Source of the DNA: Halanaerobiales bacterium
GTDB lineage: Bacteria > Bacillota > Halanaerobiia > Halanaerobiales > Halanaerobiaceae
Assembly (NCBI GenBank): GCA_016278485.1
Contig: JADQBT010000008.1
Location: 85,371 to 149,370 of the forward strand
DNA: 64,000 bases
Reading direction: 5' to 3'
Below are positions 1 to 8,336 of the stretch, piece after piece; position 1 is the stretch's first letter; each line of letters starts with the position of its first letter. A program made the position numbers and the translations under genes. A model generated the notes under the pieces. It was not told the origin of the DNA, ran no database searches, and saw nothing but the letters and a program-made list of their open reading frames with translations.

Positions 1-214
1 CTCGCTCATTGTTTGCTTCCTTATTTGTTAAAAATTCGACATCTTTTTTGAGATCTTCTAAACTTTCATGTGTTTCTTCTTTAAAACTAATTAATTCTCC
101 TTTAATTTCGGAAGTCAGATAATTAGAGTTATTAAGTTCAGAGACATCATGTTTAATTGGTGAGACTTCTTCTCGTACAATCTGACGGATAGCAGCAAGT
201 AATTCTTGATCCAT
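1..214 (-). CDS. Partial coiled-coil hypothetical protein (runs off left edge)
   Basis: An open frame begins with ATG (complement of 212-214) behind a strong GGAAAGGAG ribosome-binding site and stays open for 71 codons to the window edge. The product starts MDQELLAAIRQIVREEV and is rich in Glu, Lys and Leu in a heptad-like pattern, so the visible part is probably an alpha-helical coiled coil. No membrane segment or catalytic motif is visible. The C-terminus lies outside the window, so neither length nor family can be given. Short proteins with this kind of start are common as hypothetical proteins in anaerobic Firmicutes (general knowledge). Confidence 0.72.
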   Translation of the reverse strand, partial: MDQELLAAIRQIVREEVSPIKHDVSELNNSNYLTSEIKGELISFKEETHESLEDLKKDVEFLTNKEANNER

Positions 215-354
215 AATAAGCTCCTTTCCTTAGTAATTTTCTGGTAAATAATATATTGTTTATGTTAATTATATATTATATTTTTATAGTTAACAAGTCA
301 ATAATAATCCAGCTTATGCGATGCAGATAAACCGCGTGGTAGCATATAAAATAT

Positions 355-1530
355 TTAACCAAACAACTGATCAATATCTTTTGTAATCTCTCCGTTAATT
401 TTTTTATTATGAACCATTTTAAACATAATCTTAACAGCTTGTTGATGTGACATTCTATTACGATAAGGTCTGTGCTCAGTTAGAGCCTGATAGATATCAA
501 GGCAAGCCATTAGTTGTGAATTAAAGTCTAAATCTGCTTCATCCTTGCCAAATGGGTAGCCGGAACCGTCTAGTTTTTCATGATGGTTTGCTGCCCATTC
601 TGTTATTTCTTTAAAACCATTATTTCCTTCAAGAGCTCTTCTAGTATAATAGGTATGTTCTTTGATCTTTTCAAACTCATATTTTGTAAGTTTACCACGT
701 TTATTTAAAATCTCATTAGATAGAGCAAGTTTACCAATATCATGTAGATCAGCTGCAATAATCAACTTATATTTTGTGACATGGTCATAACCATAATAAT
801 CAACCATTTTTGCAATCTTTTGACTGAGCCCTTGTGAATGATTTGCTGTATATGGTGATTTGCCATCAACAATTGTAGAAAAAATTTCGGTTAATTTATG
901 AAGTTCTTGATAAGTTAACTCATGTGTGAACTGAGGGCTTTCCTGAGCAAGAGCAGTTAAAATGAACCGGTCATCTAGGTTTAGCCAGAAACTCTTTTGT
1001 TGAGCTGCTTTTTGAAAAGAAGTAATAATTTTTTTAGAATATAATTCTCTATTTGCTAAAATATTTGTTCTAGCTTCTTGCTGATTATCAACACTACTAT
1101 AAGTGGTTTCTGCTAAATCAGCAAATGAAATAATTTCTGCCATCAATGGTATTTCAGATCCTTTTTTGGAAAAAAACCCTGTTCCTTGTTGATTTTCATG
1201 ATGATATAGTATGATATTTTTTCTTTTTTTAAAAAAGGGGAACTTATTAATATTAGTTTCACCGATTATACAGTGTGTTTGTATTTTTTCTAGTTCAGCT
1301 AATGATTTAGCTTCACTGTTTTGACTCTGTACCGCACCATTATCATGTAAAATTGCAAGTGCCATCAGATCAAAAAGATCTTCGCTAGAAAAGCCAAGCT
1401 CTTGGCCTATTTTAAATGCCAGATAGCCTACTCGACGACTATGATTTGTAATATGATCGATAATACCAAGTTCAGCATAATCAAGAGCAAATGAAATTGA
1501 AATCAAGAATTTATTTAAATTAAACTGCAT
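355..1530 (-). CDS. HD / HD-GYP domain protein, probable c-di-GMP phosphodiesterase
   Basis: About 391 residues with two HD-type domains. The N-terminal one (about residues 25-145) has NHSRR, LHD and YHHE but an incomplete metal site, so it is probably degenerate. The C-terminal one (about 205-390) is a full HD-GYP domain: LHDIGK near residue 263, ANHHEKLDGSGYP near 315-326, and HRPYR. HD-GYP proteins hydrolyse cyclic di-GMP, usually to pGpG or GMP. There is no membrane segment, so it is cytoplasmic. A paralogue with the same order lies at 52693-53952. An in-frame GTG at 1539 is possible, but the AGGGTG at -8 fits the ATG at 1530 better. It is divergent from the next signalling gene. Confidence 0.88.
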   Translation of the reverse strand: MQFNLNKFLISISFALDYAELGIIDHITNHSRRVGYLAFKIGQELGFSSEDLFDLMALAILHDNGAVQSQNSEAKSLAELEKIQTHCIIGETNINKFPFFKKRKNIILYHHENQQGTGFFSKKGSEIPLMAEIISFADLAETTYSSVDNQQEARTNILANRELYSKKIITSFQKAAQQKSFWLNLDDRFILTALAQESPQFTHELTYQELHKLTEIFSTIVDGKSPYTANHSQGLSQKIAKMVDYYGYDHVTKYKLIIAADLHDIGKLALSNEILNKRGKLTKYEFEKIKEHTYYTRRALEGNNGFKEITEWAANHHEKLDGSGYPFGKDEADLDFNSQLMACLDIYQALTEHRPYRNRMSHQQAVKIMFKMVHNKKINGEITKDIDQLFG

Positions 1531-1702
1531 ATTCTTCACACCCTAACACTTGTTAGTAGTCATAAGTATATCAAAAGACTGGCTATTATAAAAGTAAGAA
1601 TATATACAACCTTAAATATATTGACTTTTTAGAAAGGACTATTGCTTTTTTTGCCGAAGATATGATTATACTAAATCAAAGTGTTTGAGAGGGGGTTGTA
1701 TT

Positions 1703-3979
1703 TTGCAAAAAAATAACTTGTTTTCAAATAATTACGAGGCTTTTGTCAATCGAGCTCCAATCGGTATTTTCAAAACAAATTCCAAAGGCGAGATAATAGG
1801 TATGAATCCAGAAATGGCCAATATCATGGGGGGTAATTCTCTTGCAAACGTAAAGGCAAAATACAATAGGCTCCAAGAAGATTTTTATTATCGTCCAGAA
1901 CGTAGAAAAGAATTTATTGCAGAACTTAAAAAGAAAAAAGAAGTTAAAAATTTTGTAATTGAAGCTATTCGGGAAGATGGAATACATATCTGGCTGAGGC
2001 TTGACGCTAGAATTTGTAATTATAATGCTGATGATAGTTTTGAAATTGATGGTTTTGCTGTTGATATCACAGAACTCAAAGAAAAAGAGTTTAAAATCAA
2101 TAAATTAAATCGACTCTATAAAATATTAAGTAATATTAATCAAGCAATAGTCCATCTCAAAGAGACAGACCTATTATTAGATAGAGCTTGTCAAATAATT
2201 GTTAAAGATGGTGGTTTCAACTTAGCCTGGATTGGTAAATTAGTTAATCAAGGAGAAGTAGTTAATAAAGTGGCTGGAGCAGCTCGAAATTCAGATCATC
2301 TTTCTGAATTAAAGGAGCGGATTGCTGAAAATGAGCATAGTGCTGGACCTGTCTGGCAGGCAATTAATTCAGGTAGCTATGTGATAGATAAAAAAACACC
2401 TAATAGCAGTAATACAGTTGCTTCTTTCCCGATATATTTTTATGGGCAGATTTGGGGAGTTATTAATATTTATGCAGATACACCTGATTCATTTATTGAT
2501 GAAGTGGTAGACTTATTTGCTGAGTTGGCACTTGATATTTCATTTGCACTGGAAACAATTAAAAATGAAAAAATGCGCAAAGAAGTGCAGTTGAAGTTGC
2601 GGATGAATGAGAGAAAATATCGATCTTTTTTTGATAATTATCATTCTATTATGTTAGTAATAAATATTAAAGACGGTAAAATTGTCGATGCAAATCCAGC
2701 TGCAGTTAAGTATTATGGTTGGTCACATGCCGAACTTACTAATATGAAAATAGCAGATATAAATACTTTATCTGAAAATGAAATAAGTATAGAGATGCAT
2801 AAAGCTCAGACCGAAGAGAGAGATCATTTCTTTTTTAGACATCGTCTGGCAGATGGTGAGATTAGGGATGTAGAAGTACATAGTGGCCCTGTTTTAATAG
2901 ATGATAAAGACTATCTTCTTTCCATAATTCATGATGTAACAGAGAGAAAGATTGCGGAAGAAAAAATTAAATATATAAGTTTTCATGATGAATTAACTGG
3001 TCTTTATAATAGAGCATATTTGGAGGCAGAAGTTGATCGTCTAGATTCTAAAAGACAATTACCCTTGGGTATTATCATGGGAGATGCAAATGGGCTCAAA
3101 CTAGTTAATGATACTTATGGTCATCAGCAGGGTGATAAATTATTGATTAAAACTGCAGAAATATTAAAAAAATATTGCCGCTCAGAAGATATTATAGCCC
3201 GGGTTGGTGGAGATGAGTTTGTTATAGTTCTACCGAAGACTTCTTTTTCGGAAACAGAAATGATTATCTCCAGGATAAAGAGAGCTTGCCATAATTCTTC
3301 GGGAAATCCCATACCAGTTTCTATTGCCTTAGGTGCTGCTGTTAAACAAGATTTAGATCAGGATATCTGGGAGGTATTAAAATCAGCAGAAGAGAGAATG
3401 TATAAAAATAAGCTTACTGAGAGTAGAAGCGCTAAAAGCAATGTTTTAACTGCCTTACTTAATACATTAAACGAAAAATCAAATGAAACCGAAGCACATG
3501 CTTGGCGACTGCAAAAACTGGGGATAGAACTTGGCACAGAAGTAGAATTGTCGGGTCATGAACTGGATAGACTATCACTGATGGCTACCTTACATGATAT
3601 TGGTAAAGTTACTGTGCCAGCAAATATATTAGGCAAAAAAGGTAGGTTAACTGCAGAAGAATATGAAATAGTTAAAAAACATGCTGAAACTGGTTATCGT
3701 ATAACTTCATCAATTGATACTTTTGCTCATATAGCTGAAGGCATTTTATATCACCATGAATGGTGGGACGGTTCAGGTTATCCAGAGGGTTTAAAAGAAG
3801 AAGAGATACCACTATTAGCTCGTATTATATCTATTGTGGATGCTTTTGACGTTATGACCCATGATCGACCTTATCGGAGGGCTATGAGTAAAGAAGCTGC
3901 GCTAGTTGAAATAAATGCTGGTGCGGGTAGTCAATTTGATCCTGAATTGGTAAAATTATTTAATAATATTAGTAAATAA
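1703..3979 (+). CDS. PAS-GAF-PAS-GGDEF-HD-GYP bifunctional c-di-GMP protein
   Basis: About 758 residues with a predicted domain order of PAS (about 10-120), GAF (130-290), PAS (300-420), GGDEF (425-580) and HD-GYP (585-755). The GGDEF motif is intact (residues 502-506) and is preceded at the correct five-residue spacing by an RxxD inhibitory site (RSED). The HD pair is at 631-632 and GYP at 692-694, both intact. The protein could therefore both make and break c-di-GMP, with the PAS/GAF region sensing a ligand or redox state. There is no membrane segment. The start is read as TTG at 1703 because GAGGGGG lies seven bases upstream; a TTG at 1685 is also in frame but has no good ribosome site. 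It converges with, and overlaps by 11 bases, the gene at 3969. Confidence 0.87.
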   Translation: MQKNNLFSNNYEAFVNRAPIGIFKTNSKGEIIGMNPEMANIMGGNSLANVKAKYNRLQEDFYYRPERRKEFIAELKKKKEVKNFVIEAIREDGIHIWLRLDARICNYNADDSFEIDGFAVDITELKEKEFKINKLNRLYKILSNINQAIVHLKETDLLLDRACQIIVKDGGFNLAWIGKLVNQGEVVNKVAGAARNSDHLSELKERIAENEHSAGPVWQAINSGSYVIDKKTPNSSNTVASFPIYFYGQIWGVINIYADTPDSFIDEVVDLFAELALDISFALETIKNEKMRKEVQLKLRMNERKYRSFFDNYHSIMLVINIKDGKIVDANPAAVKYYGWSHAELTNMKIADINTLSENEISIEMHKAQTEERDHFFFRHRLADGEIRDVEVHSGPVLIDDKDYLLSIIHDVTERKIAEEKIKYISFHDELTGLYNRAYLEAEVDRLDSKRQLPLGIIMGDANGLKLVNDTYGHQQGDKLLIKTAEILKKYCRSEDIIARVGGDEFVIVLPKTSFSETEMIISRIKRACHNSSGNPIPVSIALGAAVKQDLDQDIWEVLKSAEERMYKNKLTESRSAKSNVLTALLNTLNEKSNETEAHAWRLQKLGIELGTEVELSGHELDRLSLMATLHDIGKVTVPANILGKKGRLTAEEYEIVKKHAETGYRITSSIDTFAHIAEGILYHHEWWDGSGYPEGLKEEEIPLLARIISIVDAFDVMTHDRPYRRAMSKEAALVEINAGAGSQFDPELVKLFNNISK

Positions 3980-4517
3980 TATCAGTGAGCTTATATGATT
4001 GGCCAGCATAGTTTAAATGAAGGCTATGTTTATCTCTTGATTTTTGATAGGGAAATTTCACAATAACCTTGATCTTCCATTGGAGTGGTTGATCTTGAGG
4101 GAAGTCTCGAATAATAGGGACTTCAGCAACAGGCATTATTTTTTTATTACCATCAAGCAACCAAATCTCTTCGATTTTATCTTTAGCTAGTGAATTTTTT
4201 TCCAGATCTGTTAGATATAGATGATATGCTGTATGGCTCTGGTTTCCATAGATGACCGAATAAATAATGAAAAATTTATTGACAGCTATTTTTTCTAAAT
4301 CCAGTCTAATATTATTATTTTTAAATGAGATATCAGAAGCTTTTGGTAGTGGTAGTTCTTGTTTGTCATATTGGTTTGACATGACGCTAAGTGAACTGTT
4401 AAAAACATAGTGAGTACTTTCAGAACTAAAGTTTTGTCCAGTTATAAAGCCAGTGAGAACTAAAATTACTATTAACAGACTAAAAATCAGCACAAATTTT
4501 CTTTTATTTATGACCAT
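3969..4517 (-). CDS. Membrane-anchored extracytoplasmic protein of unknown function
   Basis: 182 residues. A short basic start (MVINKRK) is followed by a hydrophobic helix at about residues 8-27, then a polar, beta-rich region with no cysteine pair or known catalytic motif. The most likely topology is a single N-terminal anchor or uncleaved signal with the rest outside the membrane. The ATG has a good site (AAAGGAG eight bases upstream). The last codons overlap the end of the convergent GGDEF/HD-GYP gene by 11 bases. I do not recognise a family. The composition resembles small Ig-like domains, but that is only an impression. Confidence 0.68.
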   Translation of the reverse strand: MVINKRKFVLIFSLLIVILVLTGFITGQNFSSESTHYVFNSSLSVMSNQYDKQELPLPKASDISFKNNNIRLDLEKIAVNKFFIIYSVIYGNQSHTAYHLYLTDLEKNSLAKDKIEEIWLLDGNKKIMPVAEVPIIRDFPQDQPLQWKIKVIVKFPYQKSRDKHSLHLNYAGQSYKLTDIIY

Positions 4518-4585
4518 ATTATCAACTCCTTTATTATTATTCTATTCTTAATTATCTTCAAATATATTCAGTTAGTCGTTTTTTA

Positions 4586-4594
4586 TGATATAAT
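4586..4594 (+). promoter_or_regulatory. Extended -10 promoter for the small HMA-like gene
   Basis: TGATATAAT is a perfect TATAAT with an upstream TG dinucleotide (extended -10), 25 bases before the ATG at 4619. No good -35 hexamer is seen at 16-18 bases. It lies in the gap between divergent genes. Confidence 0.4.
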
Positions 4595-4618
4595 ATATAT
4601 TAAGAGAGGTGAATTAAA

Positions 4619-4861
4619 ATGTCTGAAGAATGTGGAGGTTGCGGTTGTGGCGGTGGAAGTTGCTGTGGAGATAAGTTGGATTATACAGTGGAGTTTAAAA
4701 AAGCAATTAATAAATTGTCTGAAAAATCTTTAGTAGATTTAGAAGAAAGATTAAATAAAGTTCCTGGTGTGGAAAAAATAGAATTCACTGAAAATGACTT
4801 AGTTATTTGTTATGATGATAAAATCATATCACCAGCAGCGCTAGAAGATTTACTAAATTAG
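4619..4861 (+). CDS. Small HMA-like protein with a cysteine-rich N-terminal cap
   Basis: 80 residues. The first 18 residues hold six cysteines among glycines (CGGCGCGGGSCC). The rest (about 20-80) follows the beta-alpha-beta pattern of heavy-metal-associated domains, with a helix ending LNKVPGVEKIEF, a strand LVICYDD and a second helix AALEDLL. The usual CxxC metal loop of HMA domains is absent from its normal place, so if the protein binds metal or an Fe-S cluster it must do so through the N-terminal cap. The ATG follows GAGAGGTG. It is probably co-transcribed with the 54-codon gene 14 bases downstream and ended by the terminator at 5058. The metal role is inference. Confidence 0.72.
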   Translation: MSEECGGCGCGGGSCCGDKLDYTVEFKKAINKLSEKSLVDLEERLNKVPGVEKIEFTENDLVICYDDKIISPAALEDLLN

Positions 4862-4875
4862 AGGGGGTATTAGCC

Positions 4876-5040
4876 GTGAAATTTACCGATCTAATAAAAA
4901 ATTTTCTAGGAGATATCACGATTGAAAGTGCTTATCAGACAGAAGCAGGTATCTTTGTAGAAACTAAAGATAAGCGAATTTTTCGAATTGCACTTGAAGA
5001 AAGAGATCAATTGCCGGAAAATATAAAGAAGAAACTTTGA
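4876..5040 (+). CDS. 54-residue protein of unknown function
   Basis: The GTG start lies seven bases after GGGGGT, 14 bases behind the HMA-like gene. The product starts MKFTDLIKNFLGDITIE and ends ENIKKKL. It has no cysteine, membrane helix or known motif. The spacing, ribosome site and a clean terminator 17 bases after the stop argue that it is a real gene in a two-gene unit. Its partner suggests a role near metal or sulfur handling, but nothing in its own sequence shows this. Confidence 0.6.
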   Translation: MKFTDLIKNFLGDITIESAYQTEAGIFVETKDKRIFRIALEERDQLPENIKKKL

Positions 5041-5057
5041 TTTAATAGAAATGTTAG

Positions 5058-5087
5058 AGGTGCTCCTTTTAAATGGAGCACCTTTTT
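5058..5087 (+). terminator. Intrinsic terminator after the two small genes
   Basis: Perfect 9-bp stem AGGTGCTCC / GGAGCACCT, eight-base loop, followed by a U run. Confidence 0.9.
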
Positions 5088-5115
5088 AACTAATCTTTTT
5101 TCTTAGAATAATTAC

Positions 5116-5144
5116 TTGTCAACTTAGCCAAAAAATAATATCAT
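5116..5144 (+). promoter_or_regulatory. Promoter for the sucrose phosphorylase operon
   Basis: TTGTCA and TATCAT are separated by 17 bases, just after the terminator at 5058-5087 and 27 bases before the first in-frame start. Confidence 0.5.
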
Positions 5145-5170
5145 TATATTAACATTATCATGGAACTTAG

Positions 5171-6640
5171 TTGAAAGGTGTGATTGAACTGACTATTAAA
5201 AACGAAATAATGTTAATAACATATGCTGATAGCTTGGGAGATAATCTTAATGATTTAAATATTGTCTTAAAAAATTATTTTAATGATGCAGTGGGTTCTG
5301 TACATATTTTACCGTTTTTTCCTTCATCAGCAGATCGAGGCTTTGCTCCAATAACTTATCAAAAAGTTGCTGATCAGTTTGGATCGTGGAGAGATATAGC
5401 TAGTTTAGAAAAAGATTTTGATTTAATGTTTGATTTTATGATCAATCATATATCAAGTCAATCAGATTTTTTTCATGATTTTATTGAGAAGAAAAATGAT
5501 TCAGATTATGCTGATTTCTTTGTCCGCTATCAGGATTTTTGGCCTGATAAAGAACCTACTCAGGCAGAAATTGATCTAATATACAAAAGGAAGCCAAGAG
5601 CTCCCTTTATTAAAGCAGAGTTTTCTGATGGAACTACAGAAAAAATTTGGTGCACATTTGCTGAAACACAGATTGATCTAAATATGGAATCAGAAGTTTG
5701 TAGAAATTTTATTAAAGATACATTATTGCATATGGTAAAAAAAGGTGCTGCGATTATCCGGCTTGATGCTTTTGCCTATGCGACTAAAAAGCCAGGTACA
5801 AATTGTTTTTTTGTTGAGCCCGATGTCTGGGAATTACTCGAGTTCACTAAATCTATTTTGGCCCCTTATGATGTGGAAATTTTGCCTGAGATACATGAAC
5901 ATTATACAATTCAGCATAAACTAGCAGAAAAAGGTTACTGGATTTATGATTTCGCGCTACCGATGATAATGCTACATACCTTATATAGTGGAAACAATGA
6001 GCGCTTAATTAATTGGTTGCAAATGAGTCCCGCTAAACAGTTCACTACTTTAGACACCCATGATGGGATAGGTGTAGTTGATGTCAAAGGTCTAATGACT
6101 GATCAGGAAATTGAGAAGACTAGGGAGACACTTTATCAGCAAGGTTCTAATGTGAAAAAAGTATATAGTTCAACTAGTTATGGTAATTTAGATATTTATC
6201 AAATTAACTGTACATATTATTCAGCATTGGGCAATGATGATGCTGCATATCTGCTGGCCCGAGCAATTCAGTTTTTTGCACCTGGTATTCCCCAAGTTTA
6301 TTATGTTGGTATATTGGCCGGGGAAAATGATATTGAATTATTGGAAGAAACAAAAGAAGGAAGAAATATTAATCGGCACTTTTATTCACTTGCAGAGATC
6401 GAGCAAGAGATAAAACGGCCGGTTGTACAAAAATTGATAAAATTGATGGAATTCAGAAATTCTTACCCTGCCTTTGCAGGTGACATTATTATCCATGATG
6501 AAAAAAATAAAGATAAGCTAAAAACTTCCAGAAAAAATGAAAAATATCAGGCCGTCCTGGAAGCTAACCTAAAAGATTATAGCTTCTCAATCCGATATTT
6601 TGATTCTAATACAGGTGATGATAAGTTGTTAATTATTTAG
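5171..6640 (+). CDS. gtfA: Sucrose phosphorylase (GH13 family, GtfA-type)
   Basis: 489 residues from the TTG at 5171. It converts sucrose and phosphate to glucose 1-phosphate and fructose in the cytoplasm; there is no signal peptide. The catalytic triad of GH13 sucrose phosphorylases is visible: nucleophile Asp199 in IRLDAFAYA, acid/base Glu240 in ILPEIHEHY, and Asp298 in LDTHDGIG. The start is doubtful. Family members begin close to the NxxMLITYADSLG block, and the best ribosome site (AAAGGTG, 5174-5180) sits eight bases before a CTG at 5189, which would give MTIKNEIMLITYADS. The related sucrose-6-phosphate phosphorylases cannot be fully excluded. It is likely co-transcribed with the amidohydrolase 34 bases downstream. 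Confidence 0.88.
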   Translation: MKGVIELTIKNEIMLITYADSLGDNLNDLNIVLKNYFNDAVGSVHILPFFPSSADRGFAPITYQKVADQFGSWRDIASLEKDFDLMFDFMINHISSQSDFFHDFIEKKNDSDYADFFVRYQDFWPDKEPTQAEIDLIYKRKPRAPFIKAEFSDGTTEKIWCTFAETQIDLNMESEVCRNFIKDTLLHMVKKGAAIIRLDAFAYATKKPGTNCFFVEPDVWELLEFTKSILAPYDVEILPEIHEHYTIQHKLAEKGYWIYDFALPMIMLHTLYSGNNERLINWLQMSPAKQFTTLDTHDGIGVVDVKGLMTDQEIEKTRETLYQQGSNVKKVYSSTSYGNLDIYQINCTYYSALGNDDAAYLLARAIQFFAPGIPQVYYVGILAGENDIELLEETKEGRNINRHFYSLAEIEQEIKRPVVQKLIKLMEFRNSYPAFAGDIIIHDEKNKDKLKTSRKNEKYQAVLEANLKDYSFSIRYFDSNTGDDKLLII

Positions 6641-6674
6641 TATTTAATTGTAAGTCAATCAGAGGAGGTAATCT

Positions 6675-8312
6675 ATGAAAATTGATAAAATTATTTTTAA
6701 TGGAAAAATTATTACAGTTAATGAAAACCAGCCCCGGGCAGAGGCAGTGGCTATCAGTGGAGATCGTTTTTCTGCTGTAGGGAGTGATCAGGAAATTCTG
6801 GCCCTGGCAGATAGTAATACAGAGAAAATAGATCTACAAGGCAAGACGGTTTTACCTGGCTTTAATGATAGTCATCTTCATCTACTCTGGATAGGCAAAG
6901 GTCTAGAAGAGGTTAATTTAAATGGCGTTAAATCTTGTCAGGAGATAATTAATAGAGGAAAAGAATTTCTCGAAGAGAACAAAAACCTCTTTGGTGCTAA
7001 GCAAGATATCTGGTTAGCTGGACGTGGATGGAATGATAGCTTATTTACTGATAGTTCATTACCAAGTCGTGCTGATTTAGATCAAATTTCTACTGAACTA
7101 CCAATTGTATTTAGAAGAGTATGTGGGCATGTATCGGTTGTCAATTCTAAGGCATTGGAATTAGCTGGTATTGATAGCAACTTTGAACAACCACAGGGTG
7201 GTAAAATTGATTTTGATCAATCCGGAAAACCAACGGGTATATTAAGAGAACAGGCTATGCAATTAGTAAATAAACTACAACCAGTTGAATCAGTAGAAGA
7301 TTATATGCGTTATTTTGAAAAAGGCCAGGCAGTTGCTTTACAGTATGGTTTGACAAGTGTTCATAGTGATATCCTGGGCGAAGTTGCAACAGTTGGACCA
7401 AAACTTACAGCTCTTGCTAACCTAATCAAGAAGGATGCCTTACCACTTCGTATTTCAACACAGATCAGGGTCTGGAGTAAAGAGGAAATAGATCATTTTA
7501 AAGAGATTTGGCAGAATTTTGATTTCGCTGAACATACAGTTGAAGCTGGTTTAATTAAAATAATGACAGATGGTTCTTTAGGTGGTCGAACAGCTGCCAT
7601 GCTTGAACCGTATGCGGATGATCCAAATTCAACTGGAGTAGAGCAGCTTACACAAAAAGAGGTTAACGATTTATTAACTTATGCTCATCAAGCAGGTTTT
7701 CAGGTTGCAGGACATGCAATTGGTGATAAGGCTATCCAGATGATGCTAAATGGCTTTAAGGAGATGGCTGGTAGCAAGATTGAAGATGATTTACGGCCAA
7801 GGATTATTCATGCCCAAATAACAAATAAAGAGTTATTAGAAGAAATGGCTAGACTGGGAGTTGTTTGTGATATTCAGCCTGTATTTGTGGGAACAGATCT
7901 CCATATAGTTGAAGATAGGCTTGGGAAAGAGCGGGCTAAAGAAACATATGCCTGGAAGACAATGCGAAAAATGGGAATTGTTACAGCTGGTGGATCTGAT
8001 GCACCAGTGGAAAGTTGTAACCCTCTACTTGGTATTTATACAGCTGTCACAAGACAAGATCAAGCTGGTTACCCAGCAGAAGGCTGGTTACCAGAAGAAA
8101 AGCTGAGTCTGGAAGAAGCAATAGAACTTTTCACCCTTGGTTCAGCTTATGCTTCTTTTGATGAGAAGGAAAAGGGAAGTATAGAAACTAATAAATTGGC
8201 AGACTTTGTGGTACTCGCTGCTGATATTACTAGTATTCCTGTTGAAGAAATTAAAGATCTTAATGTTGAAAGTACCTTTGTTGGTGGTAAAGAAGTTTAT
8301 TGTTCTAAGTAA
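6675..8312 (+). CDS. Amidohydrolase family protein (YtcJ-like)
   Basis: 545 residues, the usual length of the YtcJ / amidohydrolase-3 group of metal-dependent hydrolases. Metal-site motifs are visible in order: HxH at 67-69 in NDSHLHLLW, KIMTDGSLGG, AGHAIGDKA, IHAQI and the late Asp in TAGGSDAPVE. Members hydrolyse C-N bonds in amides, carbamates or cyclic ureas, but the substrate cannot be read from sequence. There is no signal peptide, so it is cytoplasmic. It has a strong site, AGAGGAGGT, before ATG. It lies between gtfA and a P1 aminopeptidase, which hints at turnover of small amides or peptides rather than sugar. Confidence 0.85.
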   Translation: MKIDKIIFNGKIITVNENQPRAEAVAISGDRFSAVGSDQEILALADSNTEKIDLQGKTVLPGFNDSHLHLLWIGKGLEEVNLNGVKSCQEIINRGKEFLEENKNLFGAKQDIWLAGRGWNDSLFTDSSLPSRADLDQISTELPIVFRRVCGHVSVVNSKALELAGIDSNFEQPQGGKIDFDQSGKPTGILREQAMQLVNKLQPVESVEDYMRYFEKGQAVALQYGLTSVHSDILGEVATVGPKLTALANLIKKDALPLRISTQIRVWSKEEIDHFKEIWQNFDFAEHTVEAGLIKIMTDGSLGGRTAAMLEPYADDPNSTGVEQLTQKEVNDLLTYAHQAGFQVAGHAIGDKAIQMMLNGFKEMAGSKIEDDLRPRIIHAQITNKELLEEMARLGVVCDIQPVFVGTDLHIVEDRLGKERAKETYAWKTMRKMGIVTAGGSDAPVESCNPLLGIYTAVTRQDQAGYPAEGWLPEEKLSLEEAIELFTLGSAYASFDEKEKGSIETNKLADFVVLAADITSIPVEEIKDLNVESTFVGGKEVYCSK

Positions 8313-8336
8313 GCGCTATAAAAATGGAGGTTTTAG

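Noticed and set aside
300..354. Terminator after the minus-strand HD-GYP gene
   Set aside because: Short ATGC/GCAT complementarity is visible, but no stable stem followed by a U run on the minus strand.
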